Below are positions 9,950 to 19,355 of a stretch of 64,000 nucleotides of DNA, piece after piece. Each line of letters begins with the position of its first letter. The stretch's first letter is position 1. Location: positions 1 to 64,000 of the forward strand of contig CABYSX010000001.1 in the NCBI GenBank assembly GCA_902521795.1. Reading direction: 5' to 3'. The DNA is from an uncultured Alphaproteobacteria bacterium (GTDB taxonomy: Bacteria > Pseudomonadota > Alphaproteobacteria > HIMB59). The notes below the pieces were generated by a model. That model had not been told where the DNA came from. It worked only from the letters and a program-made list of their open reading frames with translations, and made no database searches. Position numbers and translations under genes: made by a program.

Positions 9950-11548
9950 ATGAAAACTTTTGATTTCATAATTGTCGGCGGTGGAACTTCAGGTACTATT
10001 ACTGCAACAAAATTAGTTGAAAATGGTCATTCTGTTCTTCTAATAGAAGAAGGTGGGAATAATAATAATCCTTTATTATCAATGCCTGCTGGATGGATAC
10101 CAATGTTAGATGGAAGTCCTTATTTAAAATTCTATAAGTCTATTGTTCAACCTCAACTTAATAATCGTCAACATGATATTGCACAAGCAAAAGTTCTTGG
10201 TGGGGGTTCCTCTGTAAATGGAATGGTTTATATGAGAGGTAAGCCATCTGATTATCAAAAGTGGGTAGAAGAGACAGGCGATGATAGATGGGGTTGGCAA
10301 TCATTATTAGAAAGTTATAAAAAATTGGAAAATAATCAAAGATTATCAGGTAGTTTTCATGGATCTGATGGAGCAATTAAAGTTTCTGACCCAGGATATG
10401 TAGCCAAAGGTTCGGATTTGTATATTAAGTCAATGCAAAATTTAGGATTGCCTTATAATAGAGATTTCAATGATGGCGAACAGTACGGAGTGGGTTTAAT
10501 GCAGTACACTATCGGTGATGGAAAGAGAAGTGATACGGTGTCTACTCTTCTAAAACCTTTATCAAATAATAAAAATTTACAAATAAAATTAAATACTATT
10601 GTTACAAGAGTTATTATAGAGAATAAAAAAGCGACTGGGGTAGAGGTAATATCCAAAAAGAGAGTTGATAAATATTATGGAAAAGAAATTATCCTAACTG
10701 CTGGATCTTTGGTTTCACCGAAAATATTGATGCACTCAGGTATTGGTGAAGAAACTCAACTCAAAAAGTTTGGAATAGAAATCAAAGAAAAATTAGAGGG
10801 TGTTGGCAAAAACCTTCAAGATCATCATGAGGTTCCTTTTATTTCAAGAGCAAAAAAGGGGTATGGATATTTTAGACAAAATAAAGGATTAAGAATGATC
10901 AGAAATGGAATTCAATATTTGTTGTTTAAGTCAGGGCCAGTAACATCAAACGGCGTTGATTGTTGCTCATTTTTGAACCCTGATGATTTAAAAAATCAAA
11001 ATGAACCAAAAGTAAAATTATACTGTGTACAAATTATGTATACAGATAGAGACACAAAAGGAATTAAACCCGATCATGGTGTTACTTTAACTCCATGCAT
11101 TATGAATCCGAAGTCCAGAGGAGAAATAACATTAAACTCTTCTAATCCTTTGGATCTTCCAAACATAAACCCTAATTTTTTGAGCAATGATGACGATATT
11201 GAAACATTTATTTCCAGTCTTAAACTGGCAAGAAAAGTTATTAATACAAAACCGTTATCAGATATAATTTTAGAAGAAATACTTCCTGGTAAAAATATCA
11301 ATGATGATCAATCGCTGACAAATTATTGTAAAAAGATGGTCAAAACTAATTGGCACCCAGTTGGAACTTGCAAGATGGGGAAAGATACTGATGATATGGC
11401 CGTTTTAAACTCAAAGCTTCAAGTTAAAGGTATTGAAAATTTGAGAGTTTTTGATGTGTCTATGATGCCGAATATTGTTGCAGCTAATACAAATGCACCT
11501 GCGATGGCAATAGCTGATAAAGCTACTGATATTATGCTAGAAAATTAG
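9950..11548 (+). CDS. GMC-family oxidoreductase (choline dehydrogenase-like)
   Basis: FIIVGGGTSGT FAD motif; GGGSSVNGMVYMRG; C-terminal HPVGTCKMG. Confidence 0.9.
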   Translation: MKTFDFIIVGGGTSGTITATKLVENGHSVLLIEEGGNNNNPLLSMPAGWIPMLDGSPYLKFYKSIVQPQLNNRQHDIAQAKVLGGGSSVNGMVYMRGKPSDYQKWVEETGDDRWGWQSLLESYKKLENNQRLSGSFHGSDGAIKVSDPGYVAKGSDLYIKSMQNLGLPYNRDFNDGEQYGVGLMQYTIGDGKRSDTVSTLLKPLSNNKNLQIKLNTIVTRVIIENKKATGVEVISKKRVDKYYGKEIILTAGSLVSPKILMHSGIGEETQLKKFGIEIKEKLEGVGKNLQDHHEVPFISRAKKGYGYFRQNKGLRMIRNGIQYLLFKSGPVTSNGVDCCSFLNPDDLKNQNEPKVKLYCVQIMYTDRDTKGIKPDHGVTLTPCIMNPKSRGEITLNSSNPLDLPNINPNFLSNDDDIETFISSLKLARKVINTKPLSDIILEEILPGKNINDDQSLTNYCKKMVKTNWHPVGTCKMGKDTDDMAVLNSKLQVKGIENLRVFDVSMMPNIVAANTNAPAMAIADKATDIMLEN

Positions 11549-11550
11549 CT

Positions 11551-13044
11551 TTGAACTCTGAGTCCTTAGATAATCAGTTACTACTTTTAAATGAGAGTAA
11601 CCTTGAAGCAATTCAAAAAATAATTTTAAAACCAAATTACATTAGATCAAATTTAAGTGCTGGTATTTTACATATTGGAGTCGGAAATTTTCACAGAGCT
11701 CATCTTTCTTGGTACTTGCATCGACTTATGCAAAAAGATTTAGCAAAAGATTGGGCTATTATTGGGTCTGGTATTACAGAATATGATGTAAATATGAGAG
11801 AGAGGCTTCAAGTTCAAGATTTCCTTACGACTCTTATTGAACTAGATCCTGAAGGAAATCAGTCTTGTGAAATTGTTGGACCTATGATTGGATATGTACC
11901 AGTTGAAAAAAATAATCATAAATTAATTAATACTATGTCAGACCAAAAAATTAAAATTGTTTCGTTAACTGTAACAGAGGGAGGATATTTTTTAGATGAA
12001 AATGGTGGGTTTGATATTAAACACCCCGATATATTAAATGATATTAATAATCCTGATGCTCCAAAAACAGTATTTGGGGTAATTGTTTCGGCATTGAGGA
12101 ATAGAAAGAAAAATGATGTTGGACCATTTACTGGCTTGAGCTGCGATAACTTAATTCAAAACGGCAATAAACTAAAACAAGCTGTAATGGGGATAGCTCG
12201 AGAACAAGATTTAAAATTATCTGAGTGGATTAATAAAAATTGTACTTTTCCAAATTCTATGGTTGATTGTATTGTTCCACGCACTGGAGAAGTTGAAATA
12301 AATATTGTTAAGAACTTGGGCATTGAAGATCATGTTCCTGTTTCACATGAGGATTTTCGTCAATGGGTGATTGAAGATAAATTTTGTAGAGGGCGTCCTC
12401 CTTGGGAGAAAGTTGGAGTTCAATTTTCAGATAATGTTCATGGTTATGAGGATCAAAAAATTCGAATTCTTAATGGAGGTCACCAAATCCTAGCCAATGT
12501 AGCTGAACTTTTAAATATTGAAACTGTAAGGGATGCCATGAGTAACAAAAATATAAGCGATTTATTGGAAAAAGTAGAAAAAGATGAAATTATACCACAT
12601 ATAAAACCAGTCCCTGGTTATACTCCGTTAGAATACTTCAAACTTATCGCTAACAGATTTTCTAATCCATCAATACAGGATACAATCAGACGTGTAGCAT
12701 TTGACGGATCATCGCGTCATTCAGGTTTTATAGTTCCATCTATAAAAGATGGAATTGAAAATGGTACTTTGATTATTGGGCTCTCTCTGGCAGAAGCTTT
12801 GTGGGCGCGAATGTGTGAAGGAACTCGTGAAGATGGTTCTGTTATTGAGCCTAATGATCCTTATTGGGAAAAATTAAATGCATGTGCCAAAAAATCTAGA
12901 GAAAATCCTTTAACATGGTTGGAGCAAAAGGATATTTATGGAAATACCTCTGAAGATGAAGGATTTAAAAATCATTTTTCTAAGTGGCTAAAAATGATCT
13001 ATGAACAGGGTGTAGAAAATACTCTCAATGAATATCTAAAATAA
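11551..13044 (+). CDS. Mannitol dehydrogenase-family polyol/uronate oxidoreductase (TTG start)
   Basis: GVGNFHRAH N-terminal motif; 'NGGHQILANVAELL', 'DGSSRHSGFIVPSI'. Confidence 0.85.
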   Translation: MNSESLDNQLLLLNESNLEAIQKIILKPNYIRSNLSAGILHIGVGNFHRAHLSWYLHRLMQKDLAKDWAIIGSGITEYDVNMRERLQVQDFLTTLIELDPEGNQSCEIVGPMIGYVPVEKNNHKLINTMSDQKIKIVSLTVTEGGYFLDENGGFDIKHPDILNDINNPDAPKTVFGVIVSALRNRKKNDVGPFTGLSCDNLIQNGNKLKQAVMGIAREQDLKLSEWINKNCTFPNSMVDCIVPRTGEVEINIVKNLGIEDHVPVSHEDFRQWVIEDKFCRGRPPWEKVGVQFSDNVHGYEDQKIRILNGGHQILANVAELLNIETVRDAMSNKNISDLLEKVEKDEIIPHIKPVPGYTPLEYFKLIANRFSNPSIQDTIRRVAFDGSSRHSGFIVPSIKDGIENGTLIIGLSLAEALWARMCEGTREDGSVIEPNDPYWEKLNACAKKSRENPLTWLEQKDIYGNTSEDEGFKNHFSKWLKMIYEQGVENTLNEYLK

Positions 13045-13054
13045 ATCAGTCTAG

Positions 13055-14344
13055 TTATACAATACCTGAAGAGGAACCACTCTTATTTTTCCTTGTGAGT
13101 GATTTTTTCTTCTTATAATCAAGTGTACGATAAGTACTAATTGGGTCTATTGAGTTACCATTTTCATATCGCGCCATAGCAACTAAGGGGCTTACATCTG
13201 TGTTAAAAGCTGTTTTTAAAATTTGCATGGATTGAATGGCGTCGTTATTATCTTGAGCTTTATCTAAAAGTGAGTAGTTAACAAGCAACGATTTTGCATA
13301 TGAATTGACTATTTCGTTTGCACTTAATATTAAACTTTCAATAGGATCAGTAACATTATGTGATTGATCAATCATGTATGCAATATTTTTAATTTTATTA
13401 TTTTGGGAAGCCGCAGTAAGTTCATTAAAGATCAAAAATAATTCATAGGGATTAATAGACCCTGCATCTAAATCGTCATCTCCAAATTTGCTGTCATTAA
13501 AATGGAACCCACCCAATTTATTAACTTCAATTAATCTTGAAACAATCATTTCGATATTAGTATTAGGAAGGTGGTGTCCTAAATCAACTAAGCACATCGC
13601 CTGATCCCCTAATTCTTTAGCACAGATATAACTAGTGCCCCAATCACTTATGACAGTAGAATAAAAAGCTGGCTCATAGGGTTTATGTTCTAATAAAACT
13701 GTCCAATCTTTAGGAAGGTAAGCGTAAATTTTTTTCATGGAGTCTATGTATCTTTCCAACGATCTTGAAAAACTCATTTGTCCTGGGAAGTTACCTCCGT
13801 CACCAATCCATACAGTTAGCCCTTTAGATCCAAGGGCTTTACCGTTTTCAATGGATTTTGTATTTACCTCTATTGCTTTATCTCTTACTAGAGAACTTGA
13901 GTTAGTTAAACTGCCGTATTTAAAAGTTTCTTTTCCATCTGATGGGTCTTGAAAGGTATTAGAGTTTACAACATCAAAACCTATGCCGTATCCGTCAGCA
14001 AATTCTTTTAACTCAGAAAAATCATCTACGTTATCCCACGGAAAATGGGGTGAGACTTTGTTTGTAAAGCCGATTAAATCATTGATTACCGCACAATCTT
14101 CAATTTTATCATATATATTTTGAGGTTCTCCTATTCCAGGAAAACGAGCAAATCGTGTTCCACCAGTTCCAACACCCCAAGTGGGAACTGCTACTTGAAA
14201 CTTCTTTACTTGATCTAAGATTAAGCGAATATCAACGTGATCCTTGTTTAATTTTTTTTCTAAATATTCAAAATCAAAATCAAGTGAAGATTTTATTGGC
14301 TGGTTATTCGCGCTAATAGTTTCTTTTTTTACAGCTTTAAACAT
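13055..14344 (-). CDS. rhaI: L-rhamnose isomerase, Rhizobium/Pseudomonas-type TIM barrel
   Basis: 'VPTWGVGTGGTRFARFPGIGEPQNIYDKIEDCAVIN' and 'WIGDGGNFPGQMSF' typical of this family; rhamnose operon context. Confidence 0.85.
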   Translation of the reverse strand: MFKAVKKETISANNQPIKSSLDFDFEYLEKKLNKDHVDIRLILDQVKKFQVAVPTWGVGTGGTRFARFPGIGEPQNIYDKIEDCAVINDLIGFTNKVSPHFPWDNVDDFSELKEFADGYGIGFDVVNSNTFQDPSDGKETFKYGSLTNSSSLVRDKAIEVNTKSIENGKALGSKGLTVWIGDGGNFPGQMSFSRSLERYIDSMKKIYAYLPKDWTVLLEHKPYEPAFYSTVISDWGTSYICAKELGDQAMCLVDLGHHLPNTNIEMIVSRLIEVNKLGGFHFNDSKFGDDDLDAGSINPYELFLIFNELTAASQNNKIKNIAYMIDQSHNVTDPIESLILSANEIVNSYAKSLLVNYSLLDKAQDNNDAIQSMQILKTAFNTDVSPLVAMARYENGNSIDPISTYRTLDYKKKKSLTRKNKSGSSSGIV

Positions 14345-14732
14345 CGCTACCCCATCCCATGGCGGTCATAAATGCATTGTGTTCTGATGTTGTATCCAAC
14401 CTTGATAGCTGAGCAACAACATTAATATTACTTTTCAAAACAATTGAATATGGTTTTTCTCTCGGTAGTTTTTGATTATTAATCTCTATATCATCTAATC
14501 TGAGATGGATACTTCTTTTGCCTTTCATAATAAAAGAATAATTTTCTATCGGATCTTGATCTTCATATAAAAAATCTAAGACTATATTCGCGGGATTTTG
14601 ATCATAATTGATAATACATAGAGACTCATGACCATATTGATCTCCATGATTTGTTGTTTTATATGGATGGCCCTTGGCAGGTAAAAACGCATCAGGGAAA
14701 GCCCAAATTTTTTTTCCTAAAGACTCACTCAT
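14337..14732 (-). CDS. ASRT-family (Anabaena sensory rhodopsin transducer-like, PF07100-type) protein
   Basis: 131 aa; 'KKIWAFPDAFLPAKG', 'HESLCIINYD', 'RSIHLRLDDI', 'VVAQLSRLDTTSEHNAFMTAMGW' match the family pattern as I recall it; overlaps both neighbouring genes by 8 bp. Confidence 0.75.
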   Translation of the reverse strand: MSESLGKKIWAFPDAFLPAKGHPYKTTNHGDQYGHESLCIINYDQNPANIVLDFLYEDQDPIENYSFIMKGKRSIHLRLDDIEINNQKLPREKPYSIVLKSNINVVAQLSRLDTTSEHNAFMTAMGWGSDV

Positions 14733-15705
14733 TTTTTCTCCTTAAGGTTCTCACAAAAGATGGAAAACCAATACTTAAAATTAAAAGCAATCCAGTGAAA
14801 ATTATGATACCCACTCCAGGAACGTTTAGCAATCCCAATCCAAATGATAACATCCCAAGGATAAATATTGAAATTACAACTCCCAGAATTGATCCAGATC
14901 CGCCATAAATGTATACGCCACCTAAAACAACCATTGTTATAATTTCTAATTCCCAACCAAAAGCAATGTTGGGACGAACACTTGATAGTCTTCCAGACAA
15001 AAATATGGCCGCTATGGCAGAAAATAGGCCATTAAGAGTAAAAAGGACAAAAGTATATTTATCAACAGCAATACCAGTGTATTGGGCCGCATCAGGATTA
15101 TTGCCAATTGAGTATATTTTTTTTCCAATAGAGGTTTTATGTAAAATAAAAGCAAACACAAATGCTAATAAAATAAAAGTAAGAAAAGCATATGGAATAT
15201 AACCAAAAAGATACCCACCTCCTAATTTACCTACAAGTTTTGGAAACTTATTATAATAAGAGTCTTCTAGGAAAGAATAAGCTAGACCCCTAAATAGGGA
15301 CATTGTACCGATAGTTACTATAATAGATGGAATTGCGAATTTCGTAATGATAGCTCCGTTAAATGCTCCACACAAAGCACCGCTTAACAATGTTAGTAAT
15401 AAGACCAACCAAGTGTCGTAACCAAGGCTTGTTGTATATCCTAAGACAACAGAAGAGACTGCTATAATTGATGCAACAGATAAATCAATTTGTCTTGCAA
15501 TAATTACAAATGTCATTGTTAATGCAATAATTGCTTTTTCACTGAAAAGAAAAGTGCTATCGATAAGATTATATAAATCTAAAAAATAAGGTGAGATATT
15601 AGAATTGATAATAAGAATGGAGACTAAAACTACAAAAAGAATAAATTCTTTTTTGTATAAAATATCTAGTAACTTAAAAGGTGGTTTGTCTGGTATTAAA
15701 CTCAC
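14725..15705 (-). CDS. rhaQ: Rhamnose-type ABC transporter permease
   Basis: RbsC-family permease; operon context. Confidence 0.8.
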   Translation of the reverse strand: MSLIPDKPPFKLLDILYKKEFILFVVLVSILIINSNISPYFLDLYNLIDSTFLFSEKAIIALTMTFVIIARQIDLSVASIIAVSSVVLGYTTSLGYDTWLVLLLTLLSGALCGAFNGAIITKFAIPSIIVTIGTMSLFRGLAYSFLEDSYYNKFPKLVGKLGGGYLFGYIPYAFLTFILLAFVFAFILHKTSIGKKIYSIGNNPDAAQYTGIAVDKYTFVLFTLNGLFSAIAAIFLSGRLSSVRPNIAFGWELEIITMVVLGGVYIYGGSGSILGVVISIFILGMLSFGLGLLNVPGVGIIIFTGLLLILSIGFPSFVRTLRRKNE

Positions 15706-16673
15706 TAGTTTTCCACCATTATTGTTTTTTCTTTTCGTTGCTCAGTTTTAGTATTTATAATTATTGCCAATAATATTATTGCTCCAGAAATGGCTAATTG
15801 CCAAAACTGAGAAATGTCAACAGCAGGTAAGGCATTTCGAATAAGGCCAATTAGAAGAGCACCTAAAACACATCCCAAAACTGTTCCAACACCTCCCATA
15901 ACACTAATGCCACCAACTACACATGCAGAGATTACAGTAAGTTCAAATCCTATTGCTATCTGGGTAGATGCTACAGAATATCGAGCAACCCATAAATATC
16001 CGCATAATCCTGCAAAAAATCCAGAGAGTGAATATGCCATTATGATGTATTTATTTTCATTAATTCCTATGTATTTCGCGGCATCTGGGTTACCTCCAAG
16101 TGAATATAGATTTCTCCCAAAACGAGTATGATTAAGCAATATATATATGACTATAAAAACTACGACTGCTAACCAAAATAGGAATGAAAGAGATAAAAAT
16201 TTAACGTGTATTAAAGCTAGAAAGTCTTCAGAGAATTCATTTGAATAAACCTGCTTACCATCGCTTACAAAATAAATTAAACCTCGATAGATACTTAATG
16301 TTCCCAAAGTAGTAACAATGAATGGAACTTTTAAAATAGCAATAGAGATACCATTCAAAACACCTAAAATTGTTCCAATTACACAAGAGAGAGCAATGAA
16401 ATAGTAAACGGGTAATTCTGGATGGACTGTCGAAAGCAATGATATAAGCATTCCAGAAAGTGCAAGATTAGATGCTACTGATAGATCAATTGCACGAATT
16501 AAAATTACAATCATCTGACTTAAAGCAAGAATAATTAGTATTGAAGTGTCAGTTAAAACATCAGAGATACTTTTTGGAGTTACAAAAAGTGGGTTAGCAA
16601 AGCCCACTGCAATTAATATAATTAAAATAATTGAGAATAAAATGAAATCTCTATTTAATAAAATTTTTTTCAT
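15705..16673 (-). CDS. rhaP: Rhamnose-type ABC transporter permease
   Basis: RbsC-family permease; overlaps the preceding gene. Confidence 0.8.
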   Translation of the reverse strand: MKKILLNRDFILFSIILIILIAVGFANPLFVTPKSISDVLTDTSILIILALSQMIVILIRAIDLSVASNLALSGMLISLLSTVHPELPVYYFIALSCVIGTILGVLNGISIAILKVPFIVTTLGTLSIYRGLIYFVSDGKQVYSNEFSEDFLALIHVKFLSLSFLFWLAVVVFIVIYILLNHTRFGRNLYSLGGNPDAAKYIGINENKYIIMAYSLSGFFAGLCGYLWVARYSVASTQIAIGFELTVISACVVGGISVMGGVGTVLGCVLGALLIGLIRNALPAVDISQFWQLAISGAIILLAIIINTKTEQRKEKTIMVEN

Positions 16674-18151
16674 GACTCTCCACTTGCTAACTTGACAATT
16701 TGTTCTGAAGAGGCCTCTTTAACATTTAAAATATCTTTAATGAGTCCTTTGTACATCACTACGACTCTATCACACATACCTAATATCTCAGGTAACTCAG
16801 AAGAGATCATCATTATTGACATCCCCTCTTCAACTAGCTCCCCCATAAATTCGTGGACAGCAGACTTAGATCTTACATCAATGCCTTTGGTGGGCTCGTC
16901 TAGTATCAATACCTCAGGTTTTGTCGAAAGCCACTTAGCTATAACAGTCTTTTGTTGATTCCCCCCTGATAAGCTTTGAGTTAATTGGCTCCAATATGAA
17001 ACTTTAATATTTAATTTTTCCTGCATGGCAGATGAATTTTTTATCTCTTTTAATGTATTCATCACATAAAAGTTAGAGTTTCTATCCATGACGGCCATAT
17101 TAATATTGTCTTTGACTGACATAAGGCCAGTCATTCCCAACTGTTGTCTTTCCTCTGATAAATAAACAATACCTTGATCGATAGCATCACTTGGTTTTTT
17201 AATTAAGATTTTTTGATCTTTAAATAGTATCTCTCCTTCATCTAGTTTTGTAATTCCAAAAATAGATTTCATGATTTCTGTTCGTCCAGAGCCAACTAAA
17301 CCATAAAATCCTAAAATTTCTTTTTTTCTAAGATTAAAATTAATATCTTTGAATTGTGTTTTTTTAAATAAATTGCGAACTTCAAAAATTTCATTTTCTA
17401 TAATCACATCGTTTTTTGGAAATATTTGATTTACTTCTCTACCGGCCATGTAAGTTATTAGTTGATCTTTGTTAGTATTTTGTATCGAGTCTGATTTAAT
17501 TAATTCACCATCTCTTAATACTGTAAATTCATCACAAACTTCTATTACCTCATCTAATTTATGCGAAATGAATATGATAGACTTATTTTGTTTTTTCAAA
17601 TTTCTTATAATTGTATAAAGTTCATTTATTTCTTTTTGTGAGAGAGAAGCAGTGGGTTCATCCATTATTACAATGTCAGCATCATGAATAAGTGATCGTG
17701 ATATTTGAACAATATGTCTTTGAGCAATACTAAGGTCTTTAATTTTTTCATTTGGCTCAATGTTTGCTTCAAGATCTTTAAGTAGCTGATTTGTTTTATC
17801 TTGCATTAAACCCCAGTCGACCAAACCATTAGATTTAGTTATATGATTACCAATAAAAACATTTTCTGTTACTGATAATTCATCGAACATAACTGACTCT
17901 TGGTGTATAGCTGAAATACCCAAGCTTAAAGAGGCACTAGGGTCAGGTATAGATTGTTGTTTATTATTTAAATTAATTGTCCCACTATCGGGTTGGTAAA
18001 CACCACATAAAATTTTTACTAATGTGGATTTACCAGCACCATTTTCTCCTAAAAGTGCATGAATGCTATTTTCTTGGAGCTGAAAATCAACGTTTTGGAG
18101 TGCTTTTACTCCATGAAAATTTTTTGAGATATTTTTAAGCTCAAGTTTCAT
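16670..18151 (-). CDS. rhaT: Rhamnose-type ABC transporter ATP-binding protein (two ABC domains, RbsA-like)
   Basis: GENGAGKSTLVK Walker A; LSGGNQQK; start at MKLELKNISK (18151) preferred because a stem-loop occupies 18158-18184. Confidence 0.85.
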   Translation of the reverse strand: MKLELKNISKNFHGVKALQNVDFQLQENSIHALLGENGAGKSTLVKILCGVYQPDSGTINLNNKQQSIPDPSASLSLGISAIHQESVMFDELSVTENVFIGNHITKSNGLVDWGLMQDKTNQLLKDLEANIEPNEKIKDLSIAQRHIVQISRSLIHDADIVIMDEPTASLSQKEINELYTIIRNLKKQNKSIIFISHKLDEVIEVCDEFTVLRDGELIKSDSIQNTNKDQLITYMAGREVNQIFPKNDVIIENEIFEVRNLFKKTQFKDINFNLRKKEILGFYGLVGSGRTEIMKSIFGITKLDEGEILFKDQKILIKKPSDAIDQGIVYLSEERQQLGMTGLMSVKDNINMAVMDRNSNFYVMNTLKEIKNSSAMQEKLNIKVSYWSQLTQSLSGGNQQKTVIAKWLSTKPEVLILDEPTKGIDVRSKSAVHEFMGELVEEGMSIMMISSELPEILGMCDRVVVMYKGLIKDILNVKEASSEQIVKLASGES

Positions 18152-18157
18152 TTGTAA

Positions 18158-18184
18158 ACACACGACCACTTAGTGATCGTGTGT
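18158..18184 (-). terminator. Intercistronic stem-loop between rhaS and rhaT
   Basis: Minus strand ACACACGATCAC-TAA-GTGGTCGTGTGT; 12-bp stem with one G-U pair in RNA. Confidence 0.75.
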
Positions 18185-18200
18185 AAAAATATATATTTAA

Positions 18201-19187
18201 TTAAAAGATTTCTGCGAACTTATCGATATTTGAAGCATCAAATATAAATGGATCTGCCATTGCCGCATTATTACCTGCACCTATGCAAATTTCACCCATT
18301 CTGCCAGTTGGAATACATTCTCCTTCTTGACCTGTGTAAGCACCAGTTGCAATTTGATGTGATAAATAAACAGCTGAGTAACCTAAATCAATTGGATTCC
18401 AAATACCAAATTGAATTGCAGCACCACTTTTAACATGTGCTTTCATTTCACTTGGGAGTCCAAGACCAGTTACAAATACTTTTCCAACCAATCCTTGGTC
18501 TTCAACAGCTTTTGCTGCTGCTACGATACCAACTGATGTTGGAGCTATGATGCCTTTAAGGTTTGGATGTTTTTTAAACAAACCAAGAGCTTCTTGATAA
18601 CTCTTATCGAAAAGGTCATCACCATATACAGTGTCTACCCACTTCATCTTAGAGTATTCTGGCTTTGCGTGTTCTTTTTTCATTTCTTCTATCCAAGCAT
18701 TTTGATTTGTTGCCTGACTAGTAGCACTTAGAATTGCAAATTCACCCTCATCACCCATAGAATTTTTCATCCACTTAATATTTGATGAGCCAATAAGTGC
18801 GGTATTAGATGGGTCTAAGTTCATAACTCTTCCCTCTTCAGCGATACCAGAGTCCCAAGAAATAACTGTAATTCCTCTGTCCATAGCTTTTTTACCAATT
18901 GAAGCAAGAGCGTCCCTATCATTAGCAGAGATAGCAATAGCATCAACTTTTTGAGCTATTAAAGAATTAATAACTTCGATTTGAGCTTCAGCAGTAGTAG
19001 TAGCAGGGCCGGTATAAATAACCTCAACTCCGCCAATTTCTTTCGCAGCTTCTTCACCACCTTCGGCAGCTGCCTCAAAAAAACCAATACCTAAACCTTT
19101 CACCACTAACGCAATTCTCATATCAGCTGCATTAGCACTAAAAGCAAACAGGATTGATGATATTATTCCTAAAAATAATTTTTTCAT
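18201..19187 (-). CDS. rhaS: Rhamnose-type periplasmic substrate-binding protein (RbsB-like)
   Basis: Signal peptide MKKLFLGIISSILFAFSANA; 'AISANDRDALASIGKKAMDRGITVISWDSG'. Confidence 0.85.
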   Translation of the reverse strand: MKKLFLGIISSILFAFSANAADMRIALVVKGLGIGFFEAAAEGGEEAAKEIGGVEVIYTGPATTTAEAQIEVINSLIAQKVDAIAISANDRDALASIGKKAMDRGITVISWDSGIAEEGRVMNLDPSNTALIGSSNIKWMKNSMGDEGEFAILSATSQATNQNAWIEEMKKEHAKPEYSKMKWVDTVYGDDLFDKSYQEALGLFKKHPNLKGIIAPTSVGIVAAAKAVEDQGLVGKVFVTGLGLPSEMKAHVKSGAAIQFGIWNPIDLGYSAVYLSHQIATGAYTGQEGECIPTGRMGEICIGAGNNAAMADPFIFDASNIDKFAEIF

Positions 19188-19198
19188 TTTTTCCTCCT

Positions 19199-19217
19199 AA
19201 TATAAAGTATTTATATT
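19199..19217 (-). promoter_or_regulatory. Inverted repeat abutting the Shine-Dalgarno of rhaS
   Basis: Minus strand AATATAAA-TAC-TTTATATT immediately followed by AGGAGG. Confidence 0.35.
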
Positions 19218-19355
19218 ATTCACCCTATTTAGCTTTAAATCAATTTATTTTGGGAAGTTTAGGTATAATAAATTATTTTTTTATGGATTTTATGAGAAAA
19301 ATGATTTTTATTTTTTTTTTATTGAAGGTTATTTTTTTTCAATTAAAAATGTCGC

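Noticed and set aside
14651-15202. Antisense ORFs opposite rhaQ and ASRT genes (14651..14908, 14909..15202) and 15814..16131 opposite rhaP
   Set aside because: Shadow frames on the opposite strand of well-supported permease genes; no family motifs.
19300-19345. Long T tracts that resemble a terminator tail
   Set aside because: No stem-loop precedes them; simply T-rich leader DNA.
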